This document shows positions 1-7,287 of a DNA stretch of 8,415 nt, one piece after another. The notes under the pieces were generated by a model. That model saw only the letters and a list, made by a program, of their open reading frames with translations. It was not told the origin of the DNA and did not search any database. The DNA comes from Bacillota bacterium. Its GTDB lineage: Bacteria; Bacillota; Clostridia; Peptostreptococcales; Anaerovoracaceae. The stretch covers positions 1 through 8,415 of the forward strand of contig JAEEPD010000225.1 in the NCBI GenBank assembly GCA_016284575.1. The letters are read 5' to 3'. Each line of letters opens with the position of its first letter. Position 1 is the stretch's first letter. Both the position numbers and the translations under genes were made by a program.

Positions 1-364
1 CCGCTGCCTTCTCCGCCACGCCCGGCTTGCTGCCCAGGAAATAGACGGACCTGCCTTCCGCCGCGCAGATCTCCAGCGCTGCGCGGGCGAAGTCGATGCC
101 GGCGAGGCGCTCTCCGATGGGGTCGCCCTTCAGCTTCGACGCGTAGACGAGGCCTATGCCGTCCGGGATGACGAGGTCTGCGCCTTCGATGACGCTTTTA
201 AGCGCCGGCGTCTTGTCCGCTTTCTCCACGATCTCCGCATTCGGCGTGACGATGAGCGAGCAGCCGGGGCTGTCCAGCATGCCCCGGAACGCCTTCAGCG
301 CCTGCGCCTTCGTTACTTTGTCCACCCGCACGCCCAGGATGCGGGTCTGAGAAAGATCTTCCAT
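1..364 (-). CDS. tagA: TagA/WecG/CpsF-family glycosyltransferase (GT26), 3' end cut by window edge
   Basis: Translating the minus strand from the ATG at 364 gives 121 residues before the window ends. The family transfers N-acetylmannosamine (or a related sugar such as ManNAcA) from its UDP form onto a polyprenyl-diphosphate-GlcNAc lipid at the inner membrane face, an early step in wall teichoic acid, enterobacterial common antigen and secondary wall polymer synthesis. Visible family signatures are TPNAE at residues 40-44, the IPDGIGLVYASKLKG block at 66-80 with the conserved Asp68 (the likely catalytic base by analogy with TagA), ERLAGIDF at 85-92 and the FLGSKPGVAEKA segment at 109-120. The ATG follows the wecC stop codon with no gap and in the same frame. 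No good Shine-Dalgarno precedes it, so translation probably depends on coupling to wecC. Arg is mostly CGC/CGG and Ile almost always ATC, unlike the genes upstream in the operon. The family call is firm; the exact donor sugar (ManNAc versus ManNAcA) is not determined. Confidence 0.9.
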   Translation of the reverse strand, partial: MEDLSQTRILGVRVDKVTKAQALKAFRGMLDSPGCSLIVTPNAEIVEKADKTPALKSVIEGADLVIPDGIGLVYASKLKGDPIGERLAGIDFARAALEICAAEGRSVYFLGSKPGVAEKAA

Positions 365-1630
365 CTATCTGCCCAGCAGGTAATATGCAAAGCCTGCCGC
401 CTGCGCTGCCTGCGCGTCCGCGAAGTTGCGCGTGTCGAAGAAATTCTTCGTGCGCACGGTCTTCGCCAGCGCTTCGAAATCGAGGGTCTTGAACTGCTTG
501 TGGTTCACGCCGAGGATGACGAGATCGGACCCCGCCGCAGCCTCGAGCGGATCCGAAACGATCGCCGCGCCTGCCACGCTGCGGCCCTTGCCCGCCGCGT
601 GCGGATCGCAGATAGCCACGTCCATGCCCTTGCCCTTCAGGATCTCCGCCAGCGTGATGATCGGGCTCTCCCGCATGTCGTCCACGTCCGGCTTGTACGT
701 AACGCCAAGGATGCAGACCTTGGGCGAGGCCACCCCTTCGAGGATCTTCGCCGCCCGCGAAGCCGTGTGCGCCGGCATGGAGTCGTTCGTGTTGCGGCTG
801 TCGCGGATGAGCGTCGCCAGGGAAGGCTCCTTCTCCACGATGAACCACGGATCGACCGCGATGCAGTGGCCGCCCACGCCGGGGCCCGGCTGATGGATGT
901 TCACGCGCGGGTGCTTGTTGCAGATCTCGATCAGCTCCCAGACATTGATGTCCTCTGCCTCGCAGATCTTGGCAAGCTCGTTGGCGAAGGCTATGTTCAC
1001 GTCTCTGAAAGTGTTCTCTGAAAGCTTGCAGAGCTCTGCGGTGCGGGCGTTGGTCTTGTAGATCTCGCCCTTCACGAAGCTCTTGTACAGGGCTACGATG
1101 CGGTCAGCGCTTTCTTCGTCTATGCCGCCGGCGACCCTGTGGTTGTTGACCAGCTCGTAGAGGATGTTTCCAGGTATGACTCTTTCGGGAGAATGGCCGA
1201 GGCCGAAGTCCCTGCCTGCCTTAAGCCCTGTGGCCTCCAGTATGGGCAGCATAAGGCTGTCCACTGTGCCCACGGGAGAGGTGGATTCCAGCACCACCAG
1301 GTCCCCCTTCTTCAGGACCGTGGCCACGTCCTCAGTGGCGCTCTTTACGAAGCGCATGTCGGAGCTCTTGTCGGGCATTATGGGTGTGGGGACCGCGATT
1401 ATGAAGGCATCCGCAGGCTCTATCTGAGTGGTCGCCCTCAGATGGCCGCTGGCAACCACATTCTTTATGAACTCAGCCAGGCCCTTTTCCTCGATGAGTA
1501 TCTCGCCCCTGTTAAGAGCGTCGACTATGGCCTGCTTCTTGTCCACGCCCACCACCTCAAGGCCTGCATTGGCAAACATGGCAGAGGTGGGAAGTCCGAT
1601 ATAGCCAAGACCGATAACACAAACTTTCAT
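365..1630 (-). CDS. wecC: UDP-N-acetyl-D-mannosamine dehydrogenase (nucleotide sugar dehydrogenase)
   Basis: This 421-residue cytosolic enzyme should oxidise UDP-ManNAc to UDP-ManNAcA with two NAD+. The N-terminal Rossmann motif GLGYIGLPT is at residues 7-15. The central block includes STSPVGT (116-122), SPERVIPGNILYELV (147-161) and HPRVNIHQPGPGVGGHC (240-256), with the catalytic Cys256. The C-terminal UDP-binding domain begins near GVTYKPDVDDMRESP (309-323). The HPRVNI-QPGPGVGGHCIAVDPWF stretch is the form I know from WecC rather than from UDP-glucose dehydrogenase, so this substrate is favoured. Length is normal for the family. The start ATG overlaps the upstream polymerase stop by one base (TGATG) and has an AAGGA-type site about 9 bases upstream. 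The tagA-like gene follows directly. The gene is compositionally split: up to about codon 213 it uses many ATA and AGG/AGA codons, afterwards only ATC and nearly only CGC/CGG, with dense CpG. The protein itself appears intact across the junction. Confidence 0.9.
   Translation of the reverse strand: MKVCVIGLGYIGLPTSAMFANAGLEVVGVDKKQAIVDALNRGEILIEEKGLAEFIKNVVASGHLRATTQIEPADAFIIAVPTPIMPDKSSDMRFVKSATEDVATVLKKGDLVVLESTSPVGTVDSLMLPILEATGLKAGRDFGLGHSPERVIPGNILYELVNNHRVAGGIDEESADRIVALYKSFVKGEIYKTNARTAELCKLSENTFRDVNIAFANELAKICEAEDINVWELIEICNKHPRVNIHQPGPGVGGHCIAVDPWFIVEKEPSLATLIRDSRNTNDSMPAHTASRAAKILEGVASPKVCILGVTYKPDVDDMRESPIITLAEILKGKGMDVAICDPHAAGKGRSVAGAAIVSDPLEAAAGSDLVILGVNHKQFKTLDFEALAKTVRTKNFFDTRNFADAQAAQAAGFAYYLLGR
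900..1140. other. Codon-usage and CpG transition zone inside wecC
   Basis: By hand count, CpG runs at about 8 per 60 bases over 361-900, about 5 over 901-1140 and about 3 over 1141-1620. On the coding (minus) strand the last ATA isoleucine codon is at 992-994, and every later Ile codon in wecC is ATC. Arg codons change from mainly AGG/AGA to CGC/CGG over the same interval. The zone encodes the most conserved part of the enzyme, around and upstream of the catalytic Cys, where homologous recombination between related alleles would be easiest. The high-CpG style continues into the tagA-like gene to the window edge. The observation is direct; recombination as the cause is an inference. Confidence 0.6.
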
Positions 1631-3207
1631 CAGTTCTGTTCCTTTCTTTCAGCAAAGTAGCCCAGATAGATCATGGCGGCCGCAAGGCCCCAGAAATAGG
1701 TCATCATATAGGGCTCCTCAAATATGTTTTCGTAGAAGCAGTGGGTAAGCACTGCGATCAGGCCGCAGAAAACGCCTATGCATATGAGCTTGTCGTTGCC
1801 CGCGTTCCTGAGCAGCGGATCCTTTGTACGGTCCGGGATATATCCCAGCCCCGCCCTGTTGGGGGTCCTAAGGCCGCTGATTATAAGCACTATCAGAAGA
1901 AGCGCGAAGAAGAAGATGCCTATATAGCCCATCTCTACCATGGTCTTCAGATAGTAGTTGTCCATGTAAAAGTATTTGAAATAGCTGGTCTGCTCCAGCA
2001 CCTGATTGTTCATGGCCACGGCTCCGCCGAAGCGTCCCAGGCCGAAGCCCGTCCACTTGTTCATGGGAGTAAGGAGCCTGAGACCCGCGTTCCAGCGCAT
2101 CACCCTTCCTGCTGCCGCGGATCGCTCCGCGTAGTCGCTGGTGAAGAGATAGGTTATGCGGTTGGTGACCGAAGGAAATACCACGAACAGCGCCGCGACT
2201 CCTGCGGTCATAAGGCCTATGAGCCTCTTGTCCACGAAGAAGGCGAAGATGACAACCGCCGCTGCCAGTCCCAGCCAGGAGGCCTTTGAGAAGGTGAAAA
2301 GATCGCAGAGGCACACCAGCCCGGTAAGGCAGAGTGCCGCGAACTTATGCCAGGGCTTTTCAAGGTAATATATAAGTGACGCAAACAGGGGCGCGCCGAG
2401 TATCAGAAGAGAGCCGAACACATTGGGGCTTCCCGTTATGGAGAAGACCCTGGTGCGCACGCCCACCTCCGTGGCGCTTATCCAGCCCGCAGGCACCGGC
2501 ACCGCGATTATGTACTGATATATGCCGTGCAGGGTCAGAAGAAAGACCACCGCGGCAAAGGAATATATCAGGAACAGAGCGTCCTTTCGGCTGTCCAGAA
2601 GGCGGATGATGAAGAAGAACCACACCATGTATTCCACCTGGGCCCGCAGTCCGGCCACAGCTATGTAGGGGTAAGGCATGGTGATGACCATAAGAAGCAG
2701 CCCCACCGCCATGAAGAGCAGTATGGCCACCTCCACAGAGCTGGCTCTTTTGAAGGCTCCCCTGTCCTCTCCGGTGCAGGCTCTGAAGATCACATAAGCC
2801 GCGGTGAAGAATATCAGAAGTTCCTCCCAGTAGCTGGCCAGACCCAGGCTGAGCATATCTCTGAGTATGTACTCTATGGGAAGATAGAGGGCGAAGATTA
2901 TGAATATCGCCTTCTTGATATTGAATTTACTTAACAGTTTATACAGTAAACTTCCCTTTACTGCAGGGCGTGTCCAGTCGAAGAAGCGCTGAAGGAGGGC
3001 CAGAAAGCGCGCATACATGGACTTACCCGCAGGATCGTCCATCTGCCAGTAGCCGTCCCAGACACGTCTGATGAAGGAGGTCTCCCAGGAATCCTGAAAG
3101 GCCTTTATAACGCGCGCCAAAATACTGGAGGGCCATATCCTCCAGATATACCGTCCCAGAGCCATGAAAAGCTTGCAGAATATGCTGTTTTGCAATACCG
3201 AGAGCAT
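1630..3207 (-). CDS. O-antigen ligase/Wzy-type polysaccharide polymerase, multi-pass membrane protein
   Basis: This 525-residue protein has roughly eleven or twelve hydrophobic segments between residues 99 and 517, the layout of the O-antigen ligase (Wzy_C/WaaL-like) family. Family-like features are RVFSITGSPNVFGSLLIL (253-270), the FTFSKASWLGL helix (304-314), a long extracytoplasmic loop (about 348-427) with TGFGLGRFGG (386-395), and MDNYYLKTMVEMGYIG (415-430). Members join or transfer lipid-linked glycan on the outer membrane face, so here it probably polymerises repeat units or ligates the finished chain to its acceptor; the sequence cannot decide which. About 95 residues before the first membrane segment form a hydrophilic, aromatic and basic extension, longer than usual for the family. 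The ATG at 3207 has a GAGG about 10 bases upstream. It lies 30 bases after the DUF4330 gene and overlaps wecC by one base, implying coupled translation. Confidence 0.82.
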   Translation of the reverse strand: MLSVLQNSIFCKLFMALGRYIWRIWPSSILARVIKAFQDSWETSFIRRVWDGYWQMDDPAGKSMYARFLALLQRFFDWTRPAVKGSLLYKLLSKFNIKKAIFIIFALYLPIEYILRDMLSLGLASYWEELLIFFTAAYVIFRACTGEDRGAFKRASSVEVAILLFMAVGLLLMVITMPYPYIAVAGLRAQVEYMVWFFFIIRLLDSRKDALFLIYSFAAVVFLLTLHGIYQYIIAVPVPAGWISATEVGVRTRVFSITGSPNVFGSLLILGAPLFASLIYYLEKPWHKFAALCLTGLVCLCDLFTFSKASWLGLAAAVVIFAFFVDKRLIGLMTAGVAALFVVFPSVTNRITYLFTSDYAERSAAAGRVMRWNAGLRLLTPMNKWTGFGLGRFGGAVAMNNQVLEQTSYFKYFYMDNYYLKTMVEMGYIGIFFFALLLIVLIISGLRTPNRAGLGYIPDRTKDPLLRNAGNDKLICIGVFCGLIAVLTHCFYENIFEEPYMMTYFWGLAAAMIYLGYFAERKEQN

Positions 3208-3237
3208 CGTTTTTCAGCCTCTTTCCGCTTCTTTAAG

Positions 3238-3789
3238 CTATCTGGTGTGGATGTCGTGAGCCTCTTCGGGAATGGTACCGGTGTACTCCGGACCTATCTC
3301 CACGTAGCGGATGATGCCGCTCATCTCGGTGGTCTGAGTCTTTACGATAAAGGAACGTCCCGCCCTTGCCTCCTGATTGGCGATCTGGGGAGTTGCGGTA
3401 TCGGGAGCCACCTCGGATTTGATAAGATAGACCACGTTCTCCCTTAAAGGATCGGGCAGATATACGGTCTGGCCGTCATCGGTGAAGGCGGCGGGGAGGA
3501 ATTCCTCCATCCACCAGGCCTCTATGGTGGCATTCTGATAGAGATTGCCCGCTATAAGCTGGCTTCCGATTGGGTTCTGCCTCTGGATCTCCTCGTAGTA
3601 GCGGGGATTTGCGCCCACGACCTCGACCTCCATCCAGATGGTCTCCTTGCTGGCAACTACCTCAGTCACCCTGTCCTGCAGCAGGCTCTTGCCCACCACG
3701 GCGATGACCGCGATTATGATCAGAAGCACCAGAAGGTCCACCAGATTGATGACTCCGAAGAGCTTGCCCTTTTCGTTTACGATCTTCAT
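3238..3789 (-). CDS. DUF4330-family single-pass membrane protein
   Basis: This 183-residue protein has a short cytoplasmic N-terminus (MKIVNEKGKLFGVINLVDLL, residues 1-20) running into one hydrophobic segment at about 14-37, then a soluble domain predicted to lie outside the membrane. The N-terminal pattern (charged MKI-EKGKLFG followed by an INLVDLLVLL helix) matches what I know of the DUF4330 family, whose function is not established. The C-terminal domain is rich in short beta-type stretches (IWMEVEVVGANPRYYEEI at 51-68; TVYLPDPLRENVVYLIKSEV at 108-127) and shows no catalytic motif I can recognise. An AAAGGG site sits 9 bases before the ATG. It begins only 6 bases after the glycosyltransferase gene and is followed 30 bases later by the polymerase, so it is surely made with them. 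A chaperone, scaffold or export accessory role for the polymer is plausible but only inferred from position. Confidence 0.82.
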   Translation of the reverse strand: MKIVNEKGKLFGVINLVDLLVLLIIIAVIAVVGKSLLQDRVTEVVASKETIWMEVEVVGANPRYYEEIQRQNPIGSQLIAGNLYQNATIEAWWMEEFLPAAFTDDGQTVYLPDPLRENVVYLIKSEVAPDTATPQIANQEARAGRSFIVKTQTTEMSGIIRYVEIGPEYTGTIPEEAHDIHTR

Positions 3790-3795
3790 AATCTA

Positions 3796-4989
3796 TTACC
3801 CTTTCTGCCATCCCAGGATGCTGCGCATGGCCTTGACCCGCTCATCCCAGGAGCATTCCTTTGCTTTTTCTATGCGCAGAGCCCTTCTGGGGCTGTCCTT
3901 TGGCTCCGCCAGAGCCTCTCTGCACTTTTCTATGAAATCCTCAGCGTTTTCCGCAATGTATATGCAGTCCTGATAGTCCCTCACCTGATAGGGCACCGGG
4001 GTGCTCACCACAGGCTTTCCCGTGGCCAGATATTCGTAGAACTTAAGGGGACTCACATCCTTTGAGAGCTCGTTGTCCGCGAACACATTGAGGCACACAT
4101 CGAAGTCCTTTATGCGCTCCGGAAGCTCAGGCTGGGGCAGCAGGCCCACGTATTCCACGTTGGGGAAGCTGTCCATCCAGCTCAGGTCCACTCCCGGGAG
4201 GCTCCTGCCTATAAAGCTGAGCTTCCCTTCAGGCCACTGAGCGGCAACTCGTTTAAGTATATCATAATCTATGCATTCCTGCAGCATACCAACGAAGCCA
4301 AAATGGGGAGATTTTAATTTTTCTTCCGGGCTTTTTTCCTGCTCCCCTGTCATGGTCTGGACCTTTGAGAAGAGCTCGTAGGCTGCGCCGTTGGGCAGAA
4401 GATGGGTGTTCTCATTGAAAGCCTTTAGCCTGTCGTAAAGGCCCTGAGCCGTGGCGAATACGCAGCCGCAGCTCCTTGCCAGGTCCTCTTCCATGCCGTC
4501 AACCACCGCGGGATCTATGAGACCTGGATAAGCTGAATGCCTGTCCACGCAGTCGTAGACCGTGCGCTTCCAAAGGGACGAGGGAGCTATGCCCAGCTCC
4601 TTCGCAAGAGGCGCTACCACATCCGCGGCACTTGGCGAATATACCCAGAGGGTGAAGCCTTCGGCATCGAAGCCGTTGGCCTTTACGATCTTCGCAAGGT
4701 ATTTTGCGATCTTTTTCTGGTTTATCTCGTTTATGTCCCTTCTCTTGTTGTAGAAAGGCAGCACCGGAGGACTGGCGTAGAGCTTGATGTGCTCCATGGG
4801 GCTTGTGGGAGCCTCCTTATACGCCTTAAGCCTGGCCTTTACAGCGGGGCTCCTGTCCTTTAAAGGCGCAATATAGGTGATGGGAGGATCCACGTAGATG
4901 ACTCTGCAGCCCTCCATGCGGTTCATCACGTTCTGCTTTCTGGTGGGGAAAGGATGATAATTTGAAGTTGAAAGACAAAGTATATCCAT
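3796..4989 (-). CDS. Glycosyltransferase of GT-B fold, TuaH-like
   Basis: This 397-residue protein resembles the TuaH-type glycosyltransferases of wall and teichuronic acid loci. Supporting segments are the opening MDILCLSTSNYHPFPTRKQN (1-20) with RVIYVDPP (29-36), YDCVDRHSAYP (145-155), LLPNG (197-201) between the two Rossmann-like halves, FGFVGML (230-236) opening the donor-binding half, and SPLKFYEYLATGKPVVSTP (313-331) with Glu319 in the usual nucleotide-sugar-binding helix. It probably adds one sugar to the lipid-linked polymer on the cytoplasmic side; donor and acceptor are not readable. No signal peptide or membrane helix is seen. The ATG at 4989 has only a weak GGA upstream. It follows the GT4-CsaB gene by 59 bases that hold no clear terminator, and it sits 6 bases before the DUF4330 gene. 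Positions 4251-4330 are about 62% AT, a local AT-rich patch covering the EKLKSPHFGFVG region; the frame stays intact. Confidence 0.82.
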   Translation of the reverse strand: MDILCLSTSNYHPFPTRKQNVMNRMEGCRVIYVDPPITYIAPLKDRSPAVKARLKAYKEAPTSPMEHIKLYASPPVLPFYNKRRDINEINQKKIAKYLAKIVKANGFDAEGFTLWVYSPSAADVVAPLAKELGIAPSSLWKRTVYDCVDRHSAYPGLIDPAVVDGMEEDLARSCGCVFATAQGLYDRLKAFNENTHLLPNGAAYELFSKVQTMTGEQEKSPEEKLKSPHFGFVGMLQECIDYDILKRVAAQWPEGKLSFIGRSLPGVDLSWMDSFPNVEYVGLLPQPELPERIKDFDVCLNVFADNELSKDVSPLKFYEYLATGKPVVSTPVPYQVRDYQDCIYIAENAEDFIEKCREALAEPKDSPRRALRIEKAKECSWDERVKAMRSILGWQKG

Positions 4990-5048
4990 TTTTTCCGGGT
5001 AAACGGGTCCTGCAGACAGGGTTCCCTAAACTTCAGTTAACTTTATAT

Positions 5049-7238
5049 TCAGCGGCCCAGCAGCCTTGCTGCAGCCTTTGAATTTTCCTTTTCGAGCGTT
5101 CTGAGGCGCTGTCCCAGCTGGGGCCCCAGCTCCGCCTCCCTCGCCATGATGTTGTCTATCTGGGCTCTGAGACTTTCAGCGTTCAGATCCGCCAGCTTTA
5201 TCAAGGCGTCGGAGCCTATGTCATGGATGAAGCTGTCCACCTTCACATCGTAGGATATGCCTATGACGGGGGTGCTTCCCGCAGTGGCAAAGATAAGGGA
5301 GTGGAGCCTCATGCCGCATACCAGCCTCATGCGGCTGAGCATGCCCATGGTCTGGTCCACAGTTCTTGGCCTTTCGCACACATGACAGGGAATGTCCAGC
5401 ATGGAGGCTATCTCCCGGCCTATGGCGGTGTCCTTTGGATATTCTATGGGCAGGAACACAGGAGTCAGGCCGTATTTTTCGTATGCATAGCGGGCACCCT
5501 CAGCCACAGCCCTCTTGTCCTTGAACTCGGGCCATTCCCTGAGGCAGAAGCCTATGTAGTTGCCCCTGGGATCTATACCCTCCTCCTCGAAGGCATTGTC
5601 TATGGCCAGGCTGCTTATGCTGCCAAGGCTCACCGTGGGATCCGCCGCCTGTATTATCTCAGGGGTCCTTACTCCCAGCTCCTCCAGAAGCTTAAGGGAG
5701 CCGCTGTCCCTTAAGGTGATTATATCAGCGGTGCTGTCCAGCACCCTTCCCGCTATCTTTTTGTCCACGCCCTTGATTATGGGGCCTATTCCGCAGCCGT
5801 ACATTATGACCTTGCTGCCCAGGGCCTTGGCCGCCTGCAGGGTGAACAGGTAGAAGTAAAGGGACCTGGATGAGGTTATGTCCTGTATGAGGCTGCCGCC
5901 GCCGTTTACGAAGAGCGCAGACTTTCTCAGGGCTCTGAAAAAGCTGAAGATGTTGAAGATGTAGAAGCTTCCCACGCCCTCCTTTTTCCTGGTGGTCATG
6001 GGCCTTCTTGACATTACCCAGAAGGGCATATCGGGGTCAAGGGCGCGAAGCTCTGTCAGTATAGCCTTAAGGATGGCTTCATCGCCAGCGTTGCCCTTGC
6101 CGTAGGCTCCGCAGAGCACCGCTCCGTTCCGCTCGCCCTTCCTTGCCATGCGCCTTACAACGGCCTCGTATATGGCCTGCTGGTCCTGCTTCATTCTCTC
6201 AAGCGAGAACTCAGTGCTGGCCTTTTTGTAGAGGTTTTCCGCCAGCTGGGAGCGAAGCTCAGGGTCCGAGGCAAGCCTGAGTATATATTTCGCGAAGCTC
6301 TCCGCATCCCCCGGTTCGAACAGGTAGCCCGTCTCCCCCTGGAGTATCAGACTGGGGATGCCTCCCACATTGCTTGCCACCGCCGGACAGTGCTCGTAAG
6401 CGCCCTCCAGCAGCGAATAGGGAAAGGTCTCGGAAAGCGACGAGAGCACGTTTATGTCTATGCGCCTGAAATAGGCCTTGGCGTCGGATATCCAGCCCTC
6501 AAAGCGGACCACATCCGAAAGCCCCAGCTCATCAGCCAGAGCCTTCAGCGCCTGTTCGTCCTCGCCTATGCCTGCTATGGAGAGCCTGAGGCGGGGATCC
6601 TGCTTATATGCTATATCGAAGGCCCTGATCACGGTCCCGTTATCCTTCACCGGGTTGAGCCTTGCGGCAATGCCTATCCATATCTCCTTCTGGTCAGGAT
6701 CTATGGTCCTGGGGCTGGGGTCAGCCTTGGAGAAATCCATGCCATTGAAGATGGTGAATATCCTCTGGGGGTCGAAATGACGCTCTATCAGAGTCTCCTT
6801 CATGCGATTCGCCACCGCCACGTGGAAGTCCATGCAGCGCAGGGCGAAGGCGTTTATGAGACCATAGGTGTATTCTCTTACAGGGGCTCCCATGTAGTCC
6901 AGCCGGGGATCCGAATGGACTGTGGTAATGACCGGTATGTGCCTTAGCGCCTTGACCATGACGCCCAGCATGTTGGCCTTGGAGCCATGGCAGTGGATGA
7001 GCTGGGGCTTGTACTCGTCCGCCTGCTGCAGCGCAAAACGGAAGGCTGCCTTCATTCCCTCCTTCGCCTCTATGTCCGCCACGTCGATGCCCATCTCTCG
7101 GCCCTCGCGGGACAGGACCTCACGCCTGAAGCTGACCAGCCTCAGCTCGTTGTCCTTCGAAAGCTCCTTCGCCAGTGACAGTATATGTGTTTTTCCCCCG
7201 CCGATGTCTCCGCCGGCGGCAAAAATCATTATACGCAA
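5049..7238 (-). CDS. csaB: Fusion of GT4 glycosyltransferase and CsaB-type polysaccharide pyruvyl transferase
   Basis: This 729-residue protein carries two enzymes. Residues 1 to about 365 are a GT4 glycosyltransferase: GGDIGGGKTH (9-18), ARLNPVKDN (192-200) with Arg193 and Lys198 as likely donor contacts, and SETFPYSLLEG with the E-x7-E pair Glu270/Glu278. Residues about 372-729 are a polysaccharide pyruvyl transferase: CGAYGKGNAGDEAIL (376-390), VNGGGSLIQD (444-453), YGCGIGPI (480-487), TLRDSGS (508-514), AADPTVSL (531-538) and CGMRLHSLIFA (641-651) with His646. CsaB moves pyruvate from phosphoenolpyruvate to form a ketal on a wall-polymer sugar (ManNAc where studied), creating the ligand for SLH domains. 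One cytosolic polypeptide could thus add and modify a sugar in sequence. The TTG at 7238 is preferred over the ATG at 7229 because AGAGGGG lies 7 bases upstream of the TTG but 16 from the ATG. Standalone CsaB is about half this length. Domain calls are strong; coupling of activities is inferred. Confidence 0.88.
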   Translation of the reverse strand: MRIMIFAAGGDIGGGKTHILSLAKELSKDNELRLVSFRREVLSREGREMGIDVADIEAKEGMKAAFRFALQQADEYKPQLIHCHGSKANMLGVMVKALRHIPVITTVHSDPRLDYMGAPVREYTYGLINAFALRCMDFHVAVANRMKETLIERHFDPQRIFTIFNGMDFSKADPSPRTIDPDQKEIWIGIAARLNPVKDNGTVIRAFDIAYKQDPRLRLSIAGIGEDEQALKALADELGLSDVVRFEGWISDAKAYFRRIDINVLSSLSETFPYSLLEGAYEHCPAVASNVGGIPSLILQGETGYLFEPGDAESFAKYILRLASDPELRSQLAENLYKKASTEFSLERMKQDQQAIYEAVVRRMARKGERNGAVLCGAYGKGNAGDEAILKAILTELRALDPDMPFWVMSRRPMTTRKKEGVGSFYIFNIFSFFRALRKSALFVNGGGSLIQDITSSRSLYFYLFTLQAAKALGSKVIMYGCGIGPIIKGVDKKIAGRVLDSTADIITLRDSGSLKLLEELGVRTPEIIQAADPTVSLGSISSLAIDNAFEEEGIDPRGNYIGFCLREWPEFKDKRAVAEGARYAYEKYGLTPVFLPIEYPKDTAIGREIASMLDIPCHVCERPRTVDQTMGMLSRMRLVCGMRLHSLIFATAGSTPVIGISYDVKVDSFIHDIGSDALIKLADLNAESLRAQIDNIMAREAELGPQLGQRLRTLEKENSKAAARLLGR

Positions 7239-7245
7239 GAAATTG

Positions 7246-7252
7246 CCCCTCT
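7246..7252 (-). promoter_or_regulatory. Ribosome binding site deciding the TTG start of the GT4-CsaB gene
   Basis: AGAGGGG on the minus strand lies 7 bases before the TTG at 7238. The alternative in-frame ATG at 7229 would be 16 bases away, which is too far. This supports the TTG start and a protein beginning MRIMIFAAGG. Confidence 0.65.
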
Positions 7253-7287
7253 GATTATTTCAAGCTATACAGCAGCGGGTCCGCCCT

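Noticed and set aside
198..848. Minus-strand open frame of 216 codons within wecC and the tagA-like gene
   Set aside because: It overlaps two genes with clear family motifs in another frame; its Gly/Arg/His-rich product is typical of a shadow frame in CpG-rich DNA.
1139..1660. Plus-strand open frame antisense to wecC
   Set aside because: No recognisable protein features and no ribosome binding site; explained by the codon pattern of the opposite strand.
4990..5048. Possible terminator hairpin between the GT4-CsaB and TuaH-like genes
   Set aside because: Only 4-base stems such as CCTG/CAGG and AGGG/CCCT are present and no T-run follows on the minus strand.
6125..6149. Internal ATG at 6149 as a separate start for the CsaB half
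   Set aside because: Only a poorly spaced AAGG precedes it, and the frame is continuous with an intact GT4 domain, so one fused protein is the simpler reading.
6390..6947. Plus-strand open frame of 185 codons antisense to the GT4 domain
   Set aside because: Lies fully within a well-supported gene and shows no family motif.
7239..7287. GCGG-AC-CCGC hairpin in the gap before the GT4-CsaB gene
   Set aside because: The stem is 4 bases with a 2-base loop and has no T-run, so it is not supported as a terminator or attenuator.
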